From contig CANHKE010000097.1 of assembly GCA_947461155.1 (NCBI GenBank), positions 1 to 5,961 of the forward strand: a DNA stretch of 5,961 bases. The letters run 5' to 3'. The notes under the pieces were generated by a model, which saw only the letters and a program-made list of their open reading frames with translations, was not told where the DNA came from and searched no databases. The translations under genes were made by a program, and so were the position numbers. Source of the DNA: Cytophagaceae bacterium. GTDB lineage: Bacteria; Bacteroidota; Bacteroidia; Cytophagales; Spirosomataceae. Shown here piece after piece: positions 1 through 5,715 of the stretch; the stretch's first letter is position 1, and each line of letters opens with the position of its first letter.

Positions 1-614
1 CGCGCCCGCTGCAACGACTTTGGTGAGCAAATCATAATGCCTAAACCTGCCGGAATTCCCATGCATTTTTGTACGGAAGCAAACCAAACATCGGCCTCTG
101 CCCAGGGCAAACAAATTCCTCCCATGGAGGACGTCGCGTCTACCGCGATGAGCGCATCAGCCGGGTAATCGGACCGGATAATTTCTTGGCCCGTACCATT
201 GGAAGTTTCACTCTGTACCAAACAAATCGTGTCCACATCGGAATCGATTTGGCTGGTATTTGCTGACAGCGATTCATTTAGGTTAAATTCGACCAACTGC
301 GTATTGGCGTTGATTTGGGCACTATATTGACCCCATTTTTTCCCAAATGCACCATTATAAACATGCGCGCATTTGTGTATGACGAGGGATTGTGCGACAA
401 TTTCCCAAGCCTCTGTGGCGGAAGAAACGAAGTAAATCGTGTAGTCGGTTGGAATTTCCCAAGAAGCGGAAATCGCTTCCATGGTTTCTTTTAGTAAATG
501 TTCGAAACGGCTGCTTCGGTGGTTAATACTCACAATACCTTGGTCAAACGCCTCTTTGATAAAATCAAGAGCCTGAGGATACACCTTAGAAGGACCCGGG
601 TAAAATGAAAGCAT
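1..614 (-). CDS. Class V (SerC-like) PLP-dependent aminotransferase, C-terminus cut by window edge
   Basis: An open frame read from 614 down to base 1 gives 204 residues with no stop; the C-terminal part lies outside the window. It opens with MLSFYPGPS, the N-terminal Gly-Pro-Ser motif of the phosphoserine/alanine-glyoxylate aminotransferase group, followed by NHRS (residues 31-34), SSATEAWE (64-71, the expected cofactor-phosphate loop), SETSNGT (135-141), VDATSS (158-163, with the Asp that pairs with the PLP ring nitrogen) and SVQKCMGIPAGLG (180-192), in which Lys183 is the predicted Schiff-base lysine. All core PLP residues of the N-terminal half are intact. The ATG lies 4 nt after the aroQ stop, so the two are probably co-transcribed and perhaps translationally coupled. 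The enzyme should move an amino group between an amino acid and a 2-oxo acid in the cytoplasm. It is SerC-like, but I recall Bacteroidota also carrying a more canonical SerC, so the substrate (phosphohydroxypyruvate, glyoxylate or other) is not settled and I give no symbol. Confidence 0.85.
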   Translation of the reverse strand, partial: MLSFYPGPSKVYPQALDFIKEAFDQGIVSINHRSSRFEHLLKETMEAISASWEIPTDYTIYFVSSATEAWEIVAQSLVIHKCAHVYNGAFGKKWGQYSAQINANTQLVEFNLNESLSANTSQIDSDVDTICLVQSETSNGTGQEIIRSDYPADALIAVDATSSMGGICLPWAEADVWFASVQKCMGIPAGLGIMICSPKSLQRA

Positions 615-618
615 GGTT

Positions 619-1044
619 TTAAATGAAAGAATATAGACCTAATTCATATCCACGTAGGCCAAATCCAACGATCACTCCTTTGCAATTTGGACTTAAATAA
701 CTGTGTCCACGAAAAGCTTCGCGCGCATGAACATTGGAAATATGAACTTCGATTACGGGTGTTTTAATGGAAGAAACGGCATCTGCAATCGCAATGGATG
801 TATGCGTATAGCCGCCAGCATTCAACAAAATTCCCTCGTAGGTAAACCCGACTTCATGAAGTTTGTTGATGATTGCCCCTTCTTCATTCGACTGGAAATA
901 TTCGATGTCCAATTGATTGGTGAATTTTTCACGCAAAATATCCAAATATTGATCGAATGTTTGGTGTCCGTAAATTTCAGGTTCTCGCGTCCCTAATAAA
1001 TTCAAATTGGGTCCATTCAGGATGAGTATTTTTTTACGTGTCAT
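619..1044 (-). CDS. aroQ: Type II 3-dehydroquinate dehydratase
   Basis: This 141-residue protein catalyses the third step of the shikimate pathway, 3-dehydroquinate to 3-dehydroshikimate, and the family forms cytoplasmic dodecamers. Diagnostic motifs are present in order: ILNGPNLNLLGTREPEIYG (residues 8-26, with lid Arg20 and catalytic Tyr25), QSNEEG (51-56), NAGGYTHTS (75-83, with Asn75 and His81), EVHISN (99-104, with His101) and REAFRGHS (108-115, with Arg108 and Arg112). Length is typical of the family. I chose the ATG at 1044 because MTRKKILILNGPN is the usual N-terminus. An in-frame ATG at 1095 would add 17 basic residues unlike the family and would run into the start of the divergent xerD. 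The gene is first in a minus-strand unit and is followed after 4 nt by the class V aminotransferase. From memory, aroQ next to xerD recurs in Bacteroidota genomes. Confidence 0.96.
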   Translation of the reverse strand: MTRKKILILNGPNLNLLGTREPEIYGHQTFDQYLDILREKFTNQLDIEYFQSNEEGAIINKLHEVGFTYEGILLNAGGYTHTSIAIADAVSSIKTPVIEVHISNVHAREAFRGHSYLSPNCKGVIVGFGLRGYELGLYSFI

Positions 1045-1087
1045 AGTTTTCAAATTTCTCCTAAATTTACGGGATAGTTTGAATATT
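1045..1087. promoter_or_regulatory. Divergent aroQ/xerD promoter region (candidate)
   Basis: Only 43 bp separate the chosen aroQ and xerD starts, so signals for both directions should lie here or inside the neighbouring gene ends. The spacer holds a perfect palindrome, TAAATTTA at 1062-1069, which matches seven of the eight fixed-or-free positions of the Bacteroidota -7 box TAnnTTTG on both strands. TAGTTTG at 1075-1081 is another imperfect match facing xerD. On the minus strand AGGAG (1058-1062) lies 13 nt before the aroQ ATG, which is too far for a normal Shine-Dalgarno. No exact TAnnTTTG is present, so individual box assignments are weak. Confidence 0.35.
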
Positions 1088-2011
1088 ATGTCCATGTGGG
1101 AAAAGGAAATCCAATTGTTTGGTAATTATCTGAAAATTGAACGAGGCCTTTCTGGACATTCACATGAAGCATATTTACGGGATGTGCGCAAATTTGCGTC
1201 CTATTTAGTACCCATCACCGGTACGGATTTTCCGATCGATCAAGTCTCAGAAGATCAAATACTTGAATTTTTTAAGGTTTTACACGGATTAGGCATCGAA
1301 GCGAGTTCGCAGGCGAGGTGCCTTTCGGGTTTACGCAGTTTTTTTCAATTTTTGGAAACTGAAAATGCAAACATGGTAGACCCTACCACCCACATGAAAT
1401 CTCCGCAAAAGGGTCGGCATTTACCTGACACGCTTGCGTATGATGAAATTGAATTGATCTTGCAAGCCAATGATTTAGCGACAAATGAAGGCGTTCGAAA
1501 CCGAGCCATGATCGAATTATTATATAGTTCTGGGTTGCGTGTTTCCGAATTAGTGGGTTTAAAGTTAACGGATATTTACGCTGATTTAGGGCTGATTAAA
1601 GTGCGCGGGAAAGGGGATAAGGAACGTTTGGTGCCCATTGGTCGTGAGGCCTTTCATTATTTGACGCTTTATCGCGAGCAAGTTCGACCCGGTATTTCAT
1701 TGAAAAAAGAAGCCCAAAATGTCCTGTTTTTAAATCGGCGCGGCGCGATGCTCAGTCGTGTGATGGTCTTTTTGATTTGTAAAGATTTAGCGGCTAAAGC
1801 CGGCATTCAAAAATCTATCAGTCCCCATACATTTCGGCATTCGTTTGCGACACACCTGATTGAAGGAGGTGCGGATTTGCGTGCAGTTCAAGAATTATTG
1901 GGGCATGAGTCGATTTTAACTACTGAAATTTATACCCATCTGGATCGGGCTTATTTAAGTCAAATGGTTCAGGATTTTCATCCCATGAATCAACCTAAAA
2001 TCAGGGAATAA
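1088..2011 (+). CDS. xerD: Site-specific tyrosine recombinase XerD
   Basis: This 307-residue tyrosine recombinase should act with a XerC-type partner at the chromosomal dif site to resolve chromosome dimers at division, under FtsK control. The N-terminal SAM-like core-binding domain spans about residues 5-90 (KEIQLFGNYLKIERGLS). The catalytic domain holds every active-site residue: Arg151 (SGLRVSEL), Lys175 (RGKGDKERLVP), His247 and Arg250 (SPHTFRHSFATHL), His273 (LLGHESILTT) and Tyr282 (EIYTH). These sit at a constant +3 offset from E. coli XerD numbering as I know it (R148, K172, H244, R247, H270, Y279), and the spacing fits XerD better than XerC. Start: ATG at 1088 or at 1094 (305 residues); both suit the family, and the choice is uncertain by two codons. 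An upstream in-frame ATG at 1007 lies inside aroQ and adds non-family sequence. No integrase-type DNA-binding extension, nearby tRNA or excisionase is seen, so this is a housekeeping copy. Confidence 0.93.
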   Translation: MSMWEKEIQLFGNYLKIERGLSGHSHEAYLRDVRKFASYLVPITGTDFPIDQVSEDQILEFFKVLHGLGIEASSQARCLSGLRSFFQFLETENANMVDPTTHMKSPQKGRHLPDTLAYDEIELILQANDLATNEGVRNRAMIELLYSSGLRVSELVGLKLTDIYADLGLIKVRGKGDKERLVPIGREAFHYLTLYREQVRPGISLKKEAQNVLFLNRRGAMLSRVMVFLICKDLAAKAGIQKSISPHTFRHSFATHLIEGGADLRAVQELLGHESILTTEIYTHLDRAYLSQMVQDFHPMNQPKIRE

Positions 2012-2015
2012 ATGC

Positions 2016-2023
2016 TATTTTTG
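2016..2023 (+). promoter_or_regulatory. Bacteroidota -7 promoter box TATTTTTG, possibly leaderless
   Basis: TATTTTTG is an exact match to the Bacteroidota consensus TAnnTTTG. It lies in the 16-bp gap between the xerD stop and the membrane-protein ATG, only 4 nt before that ATG. With a start site a few bases after the box, the transcript would begin at or very near the initiation codon. I see no convincing upstream TTG/TTTG (-33) element at the usual spacing, so this may be weak, or the gene may mainly be read through from xerD. Confidence 0.5.
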
Positions 2024-2027
2024 TCGC

Positions 2028-3677
2028 ATGAATAAACGCTTGGATTATGCTTTATTGGTCAGCCTAGCTTGGAACATCTGCTTCTTTTGGTTGATCTTTA
2101 GCATCAGTTTAGATATCCCGTTTTTCGATGATTTTGATTCCATAGGTGCTTTTGTTCAGTCGATGCGATCGGCTTCTTGGGACCAGCAAATTTCCTTACT
2201 CTTCGGTCAGTATGCTGAGCATAAAATTGTGTATACCCGATTAATCGCGTGGATTGATGTGCTGATTACTGGCCAAATTCATTTTAAAGCCTTGATTTTT
2301 TGGGGTATGCTTGGATTGCTCGGAATGCAATTTGTATTTTATGGTTTGGTTAAACGCATGGGAAAGCCCTTGTATTGGTTGGTGCCCATCGCATTCGTCC
2401 TACTCAATTTTCAATATTGGGAAAATTTGGTTAGCGCGATGACCGCCTTACAAAACTTGAATTCGCCTTTTTTCGCCCTCTTATTTTGCTATTTACTTGC
2501 TTTTCGTGGGTTTTCGGTGTCGGCATACCTCGTCGCACTACTGGCCGTTTTCACTTCGGGAAATGGGTTAGTCTTACTGCCGCTTGGATTCGCATATGGT
2601 TTGATTGCGAAACGCGGTGTTAAAGAATTGGGCCTTTGGCTAGGATTTAGTCTGCTGCTTATCAGTGTGTATTTTAGCCATTACCAAGCCTTGCCGAGTG
2701 TTTTTGGCGGTCGCACCCCTATGCTGTATTCGCTCCAGCACCCCTTGTTGTTTTTGGCTAATTTGAGTTTATTTCTCACGTCGACATTTGAGGCATTTGC
2801 CTTCTCAAACTACGTTTTGAATTATGTAGTGGCTGCGTCCATCCTGATTGGTATATTCCTGTATACGCGTCGTTTCTTCGGGTCTACATCGCGGACAAAC
2901 ACCCAGTATTTTTTCGTGTTCGCTTTGGCTTATGTCATCGGAACCGCTGTTTTAGTCGCCTTGAATCGGGGTGGAGATCCGGCGCATATGTTTTTTAGTC
3001 GGTATCGCATCTATTCATCTTTGTTGTTTTGCCTCGTTTATATGGCATTATTGGATTGGAAGCCGATTCGTGCGACGTGGATTATTAGTTTATTTACAGG
3101 CTTTGCGCTCCTGTTTTTCACCTCGTCTTTTGTTTATTTCGCTTCTATTTTGACGCATTTTGATGAGATGAAATATGGTGCTAAAAGTTATCACTTGAAT
3201 AAAAAGGCTTGGTTAGGGCTTTATCCGCCGTTTACCACATATTTTTCAAATGCCACCACCAGTAGTCGCATCAGTAGCGAATTAGCGGCTGACCAATTAT
3301 ATCAGGTACCTTTTTCTAATGCCAAATTGCCTTCACGAATCACGCAAGATACAGTGCGCCTCACGCGCGTGGAAAAGGAGAATTATGTGCTTTTTCGAAA
3401 AGATGATCAAGTGCTCGATTGGCAGCAAGACCAATTTGCTTTATTGGTTTCAAACAAGCAGCAGGTGCTTGTGCCATTGAAGACGCAATGGACGTCCAAG
3501 GATTTAATTAAGAAAATGCATGGAATGCCTACCTTAATTCGCGGGTTTGAAGTTCATGTGTCCAAGCATAATTTAAATCATGGGGACTATGCGGTTTATG
3601 TGTTTCCCAACGGCAAAGCTTCATATGTAGCTAAGGTGCAGATTCCCCGCGTGGCGAACGCTTATTTCCACAATTAA
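2028..3677 (+). CDS. Polytopic membrane protein, GT-C glycosyltransferase-like, function unknown
   Basis: This 549-residue protein is strongly hydrophobic over residues 1-375, with about eleven likely membrane helices (roughly 8-28, 87-107, 114-128, 146-160, 163-176, 178-195, 201-219, 238-252, 262-280, 294-311, 327-343 and 350-372; the short ones in the middle may merge). Residues 376-549 form a non-membrane tail. The first loop after helix 1 has an acidic cluster, FFDDFDS (32-38), followed by AEHKIVYTRL (63-72); later come YWENL (130-134) and SRYRIYSSLLF (324-334). An acidic pair in the first long extracytoplasmic loop is typical of GT-C enzymes, which use lipid-linked sugars. EH(R/K) and SRY motifs occur, as I recall, in a family of uncharacterised bacterial membrane proteins. 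A transferase role is therefore inference. The start is the ATG 16 nt after xerD and just behind a promoter box. The gene overlaps the last base-pairs of the convergent gene at a shared TTAA. Confidence 0.8.
   Translation: MNKRLDYALLVSLAWNICFFWLIFSISLDIPFFDDFDSIGAFVQSMRSASWDQQISLLFGQYAEHKIVYTRLIAWIDVLITGQIHFKALIFWGMLGLLGMQFVFYGLVKRMGKPLYWLVPIAFVLLNFQYWENLVSAMTALQNLNSPFFALLFCYLLAFRGFSVSAYLVALLAVFTSGNGLVLLPLGFAYGLIAKRGVKELGLWLGFSLLLISVYFSHYQALPSVFGGRTPMLYSLQHPLLFLANLSLFLTSTFEAFAFSNYVLNYVVAASILIGIFLYTRRFFGSTSRTNTQYFFVFALAYVIGTAVLVALNRGGDPAHMFFSRYRIYSSLLFCLVYMALLDWKPIRATWIISLFTGFALLFFTSSFVYFASILTHFDEMKYGAKSYHLNKKAWLGLYPPFTTYFSNATTSSRISSELAADQLYQVPFSNAKLPSRITQDTVRLTRVEKENYVLFRKDDQVLDWQQDQFALLVSNKQQVLVPLKTQWTSKDLIKKMHGMPTLIRGFEVHVSKHNLNHGDYAVYVFPNGKASYVAKVQIPRVANAYFHN
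3674..3677. other. Shared TTAA: overlapping convergent stop codons
   Basis: The plus-strand membrane protein ends with TAA at 3675-3677 and the minus-strand small protein ends with TAA read from 3676 to 3674. The self-complementary TTAA therefore supplies both stops. No intergenic space remains for a separate intrinsic terminator, and I see no clear hairpin with a T-tract on either side within the coding ends. Confidence 0.95.
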
Positions 3678-4078
3678 GCTTCGTCCGGATAGGGGATAAA
3701 GACGAAATTGGTGAATTGACCATCGACAACAAACAGACAAGCAAACTCTTCGACGTCCTTGTAATTTTGCTCAAATAATTCCCGGTTTTCCTCGGCGATT
3801 AATTTCCGCTGAATAAACTCCTCCAATAAGGACGCATGGTAATTCCATTTGTTTTCGTTCAATTCAGCGACGCCAATGAGCTTTTGGCCGATTTCAATTT
3901 CCCGTTGCGAACAAACGAAAATAGGGAAATCTGAAAATCCACGTTTTTTGATTTGGTAAGCAGCTTCCTTCAGTGAATCAGCTACTTTAATGAAATCGCT
4001 TGAAATAAGTCCCAAATATTTCCCGTTTAATTCAGGTGAATTGGGGGCATTGGATATGGCGGTATAATCTTCGATCAT
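3674..4078 (-). CDS. Conserved-looking small protein of unknown function
   Basis: This 134-residue soluble protein has no signal peptide or membrane segment and is acidic overall (an Asp/Glu-rich C-terminal half ending PYPDEA). I do not recognise a named domain. Visible features are GKYLGLISSDFIKVADSLK (19-37), a helix-forming stretch to about residue 47, the hydrophobic segment FPIFVCS (51-57), GQKLIGVAEL (64-73), a charged helical region about 80-110 and a closing strand pair, CLFVVDG then FTNFVFIPYPDE. From memory, similar proteins occur widely in Bacteroidota, often beside the alanine-dehydrogenase-like gene; that recollection is unverified. The ATG follows the upstream dehydrogenase stop by 4 nt, so it is the last gene of the minus-strand operon and probably translationally coupled. 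Its stop shares a TTAA with the opposing membrane-protein gene. No function is assigned. Confidence 0.8.
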   Translation of the reverse strand: MIEDYTAISNAPNSPELNGKYLGLISSDFIKVADSLKEAAYQIKKRGFSDFPIFVCSQREIEIGQKLIGVAELNENKWNYHASLLEEFIQRKLIAEENRELFEQNYKDVEEFACLFVVDGQFTNFVFIPYPDEA

Positions 4079-4082
4079 GGAA

Positions 4083-5300
4083 TTAGCTTCTACTTAATAA
4101 TAATAACTGAATGTCTTTAACAGCTTTTTTGAATAGCTTTCCGATATGTGCATTGGTCACATGTCCTTGATAACAATAGATACCTTTCATAAAGGATTTC
4201 CCTTGCCAAAGCATTTCTTCAACGCCGCCAGTTTTGCCGGCTTTTAAAATAAAGGATGTCAACAAATTGCTCATGGCTAAACTGGATGTTTTAGCGACAA
4301 GGGATGGGATATTCGGTACACAATAATGGGTAATGTCGTATTTCGTGAAGGTAGGTTTGCCCAAATGACTTAATTCAGATGTTTCAAAACAGCCACCTTG
4401 GTCGATGCAAACATCCATAATTAAGGTGCCAGGTTTTAACTTACTAACCATTTCCTCCGTGATGATGCAGGGCGTTACGCCTGAATCGGAGCGCAGCGCA
4501 CCTACGATTAGGTGTGCTTCTTGCAGGGCATTGGGCAAATTTTCGGAATCAATCACTTGAGAAACTAAAGGGAATCCGAGTGTTTGTTTCAGGCGTTGTA
4601 ACTTGTACATGTCTTTGTCGAAAACCTGAACTTGTATGCCTGCATGCCAAGCGGCACGTGCGACTTGTTCCACCACATTTCCAGATCCTAATAAAACAAT
4701 ACGGCATGGAGACACCCCCGTAACATTGCCTAATAAGATTCCACCCGTTTTGGCTTGGGAAAGAATTTGGCTCGCAATGGGTAAGACCATTTGCCCGGCG
4801 ATTTCCGCCATGCTTTTAACAAAGGGTAGCCCGCCGCCATTATCTTCTACATATTCCAATCCTAATGCCATGATTTTTTTGGCATTTAGTTGATCAATCG
4901 TTTCTGAGCTCAATTGGTATTTAGCCGCACTCGCCACAAATGCGTGCCCGGGTTTCATGTAACCAATTTCCTTCGAACTTGGGGCATTCAGTTTTAGGAC
5001 CAAGCCACATTGCCATACTTCCTGGATTTGATCCGTCACCGAAGCACCCGCTAATAAGTAATCTGAATCGCTGAAACCTGCTCGGTCTGCCGCACCGCGT
5101 TCCATGATAATTTCATGTCCATTCGCGACCAATAGCTGAACCGCTTGCGGACTTAAACTGATCCGATTTTCGTGGCTCGAACTTTCTTTTGGCAGTCCGA
5201 TTTGAATGCTTTTGGCATTTTGTTTGGTCCATGACATGGCCTCCTTGGGCATAATGCCCTGTTGCGAAAGCAATTCGTGAAACGGATTAATGGTGCTCAT
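4083..5300 (-). CDS. Alanine dehydrogenase / transhydrogenase (AlaDH/PNT) family protein
   Basis: This 405-residue cytoplasmic protein is of the kind usually annotated as alanine dehydrogenase (Ald: L-alanine + NAD+ + water to pyruvate + NADH + ammonia). The N-terminal AlaDH/PNT domain begins at IGLPKESSSHENRISLSP (34-51, Arg46 matching the substrate Arg15 of Ald). The NAD-binding Rossmann domain centres on VLLGSGNVV (202-210), with acidic Asp228 closing the second strand, which favours NAD over NADP. MDVCIDQGGCFETS (295-308) carries Asp300, the equivalent of Ald Asp270. THYCVPNIPS (324-333) matches the family's VANMPG region. Oddities: the Ald catalytic Lys75 and His96 align without gaps to Asn105 and Ala126, and the third Gly of the usual GxGxxG is Val210. 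KLNAP (103-107) is closer to the transhydrogenase alpha subunit. Alanine dehydrogenase activity is thus uncertain. The start overlaps the end of tsaE by 14 nt; Met17 is a less likely alternative. Confidence 0.88.
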   Translation of the reverse strand: MSTINPFHELLSQQGIMPKEAMSWTKQNAKSIQIGLPKESSSHENRISLSPQAVQLLVANGHEIIMERGAADRAGFSDSDYLLAGASVTDQIQEVWQCGLVLKLNAPSSKEIGYMKPGHAFVASAAKYQLSSETIDQLNAKKIMALGLEYVEDNGGGLPFVKSMAEIAGQMVLPIASQILSQAKTGGILLGNVTGVSPCRIVLLGSGNVVEQVARAAWHAGIQVQVFDKDMYKLQRLKQTLGFPLVSQVIDSENLPNALQEAHLIVGALRSDSGVTPCIITEEMVSKLKPGTLIMDVCIDQGGCFETSELSHLGKPTFTKYDITHYCVPNIPSLVAKTSSLAMSNLLTSFILKAGKTGGVEEMLWQGKSFMKGIYCYQGHVTNAHIGKLFKKAVKDIQLLLLSRS

Positions 5301-5715
5301 GGAGTGTCAGGCTTCTTCTTTGTTCATCTAATGTTGTAATCGCAAATTCCACATGTGGGATTTGCCACAATGCCTCAGCTTGTTCTGGCCATTCGATCAG
5401 GCAAATGTTGCCAGAATCCAAGTAGTCTTCAATTCCAATGGCCAGCGCTTCTTCCGCGTTCTTCAATCGGTATAAATCAAAATGATAAATATCTGAATCA
5501 TTCGGGCGCGCGTATTCATTTACTAAGGCAAATGTAGGACTTTGGACATGTCCTTCTACGCCTAATTGGCGTGTCAATTCTTTAACCAATGTTGTCTTGC
5601 CGGCTCCCATTTGACCCCGAAATAACCAAACTGGGCTATGTGCTAAAGCCAATGGAATTAATTCCTTTGCCAACGATTCTAAGTCACCTATGGTATATGC
5701 TTGCCAGGTTTTCAT
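5287..5715 (-). CDS. tsaE: tRNA threonylcarbamoyladenosine biosynthesis ATPase TsaE
   Basis: This 142-residue protein is the small ATPase that works with TsaB, TsaC/TsaC2 and TsaD to make the t6A modification at position 37 of ANN-reading tRNAs. The Walker A loop is GQMGAGKTT (34-42, Lys40 and Thr41). It is followed by QSPTFALVNEY (58-68), the switch-like SPTF segment of the family, then YHFDLYRL (77-84), GIEDYL (94-99) and CLIEWPEQ (105-112, the Walker B-like strand with Glu108). Length is normal and no key motif is missing. The start ATG overlaps the TGA of the upstream dehydrogenase in ATGA, and the gene's own 3' end overlaps the next gene by 14 nt, so it sits inside a tightly coupled operon. 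The other t6A genes are not in the window. Confidence 0.95.
   Translation of the reverse strand: MKTWQAYTIGDLESLAKELIPLALAHSPVWLFRGQMGAGKTTLVKELTRQLGVEGHVQSPTFALVNEYARPNDSDIYHFDLYRLKNAEEALAIGIEDYLDSGNICLIEWPEQAEALWQIPHVEFAITTLDEQRRSLTLHEHH

Noticed and set aside
69..266. 65-residue plus-strand open frame
   Set aside because: It is antisense to the class V aminotransferase, whose motifs are intact on the other strand.
703..996. 97-residue plus-strand open frame inside aroQ
   Set aside because: It is antisense to a well-supported gene, has no recognisable domain and fits a shadow frame.
1007..1087. Upstream extension of xerD beginning at ATG 1007
   Set aside because: The 27 extra residues lie antisense to the aroQ N-terminus and match nothing in XerD proteins; numbering from 1088 keeps a constant offset to E. 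coli XerD active-site residues.
1045..1095. Upstream extension of aroQ beginning at ATG 1095
   Set aside because: The 17 extra residues precede the conserved N-terminal strand without family support and would overlap the xerD start.
1088..2011. XerD as the integrase of a mobile element
   Set aside because: It is the size and motif spacing of the housekeeping recombinase, it sits between core genes, and no tRNA, direct repeats, excisionase or cargo genes are visible.
2971..3153. 60-residue open frame within the membrane-protein gene
   Set aside because: It is an out-of-frame shadow of a helix-rich gene; its hydrophobicity comes from the T-rich sequence.
4094..4107. Short TAA/TTA run that looks like a microsatellite
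   Set aside because: It encodes the Leu-rich C-terminal end of the AlaDH/PNT protein in frame, and the run is too short to stand out.
4514..4893. Two plus-strand open frames of 69 and 85 residues opposite the AlaDH/PNT gene
   Set aside because: Both are antisense to conserved coding sequence and show no domain.
5355..5537. 60-residue plus-strand open frame opposite tsaE
   Set aside because: It is antisense to tsaE and shows no domain or start signal.
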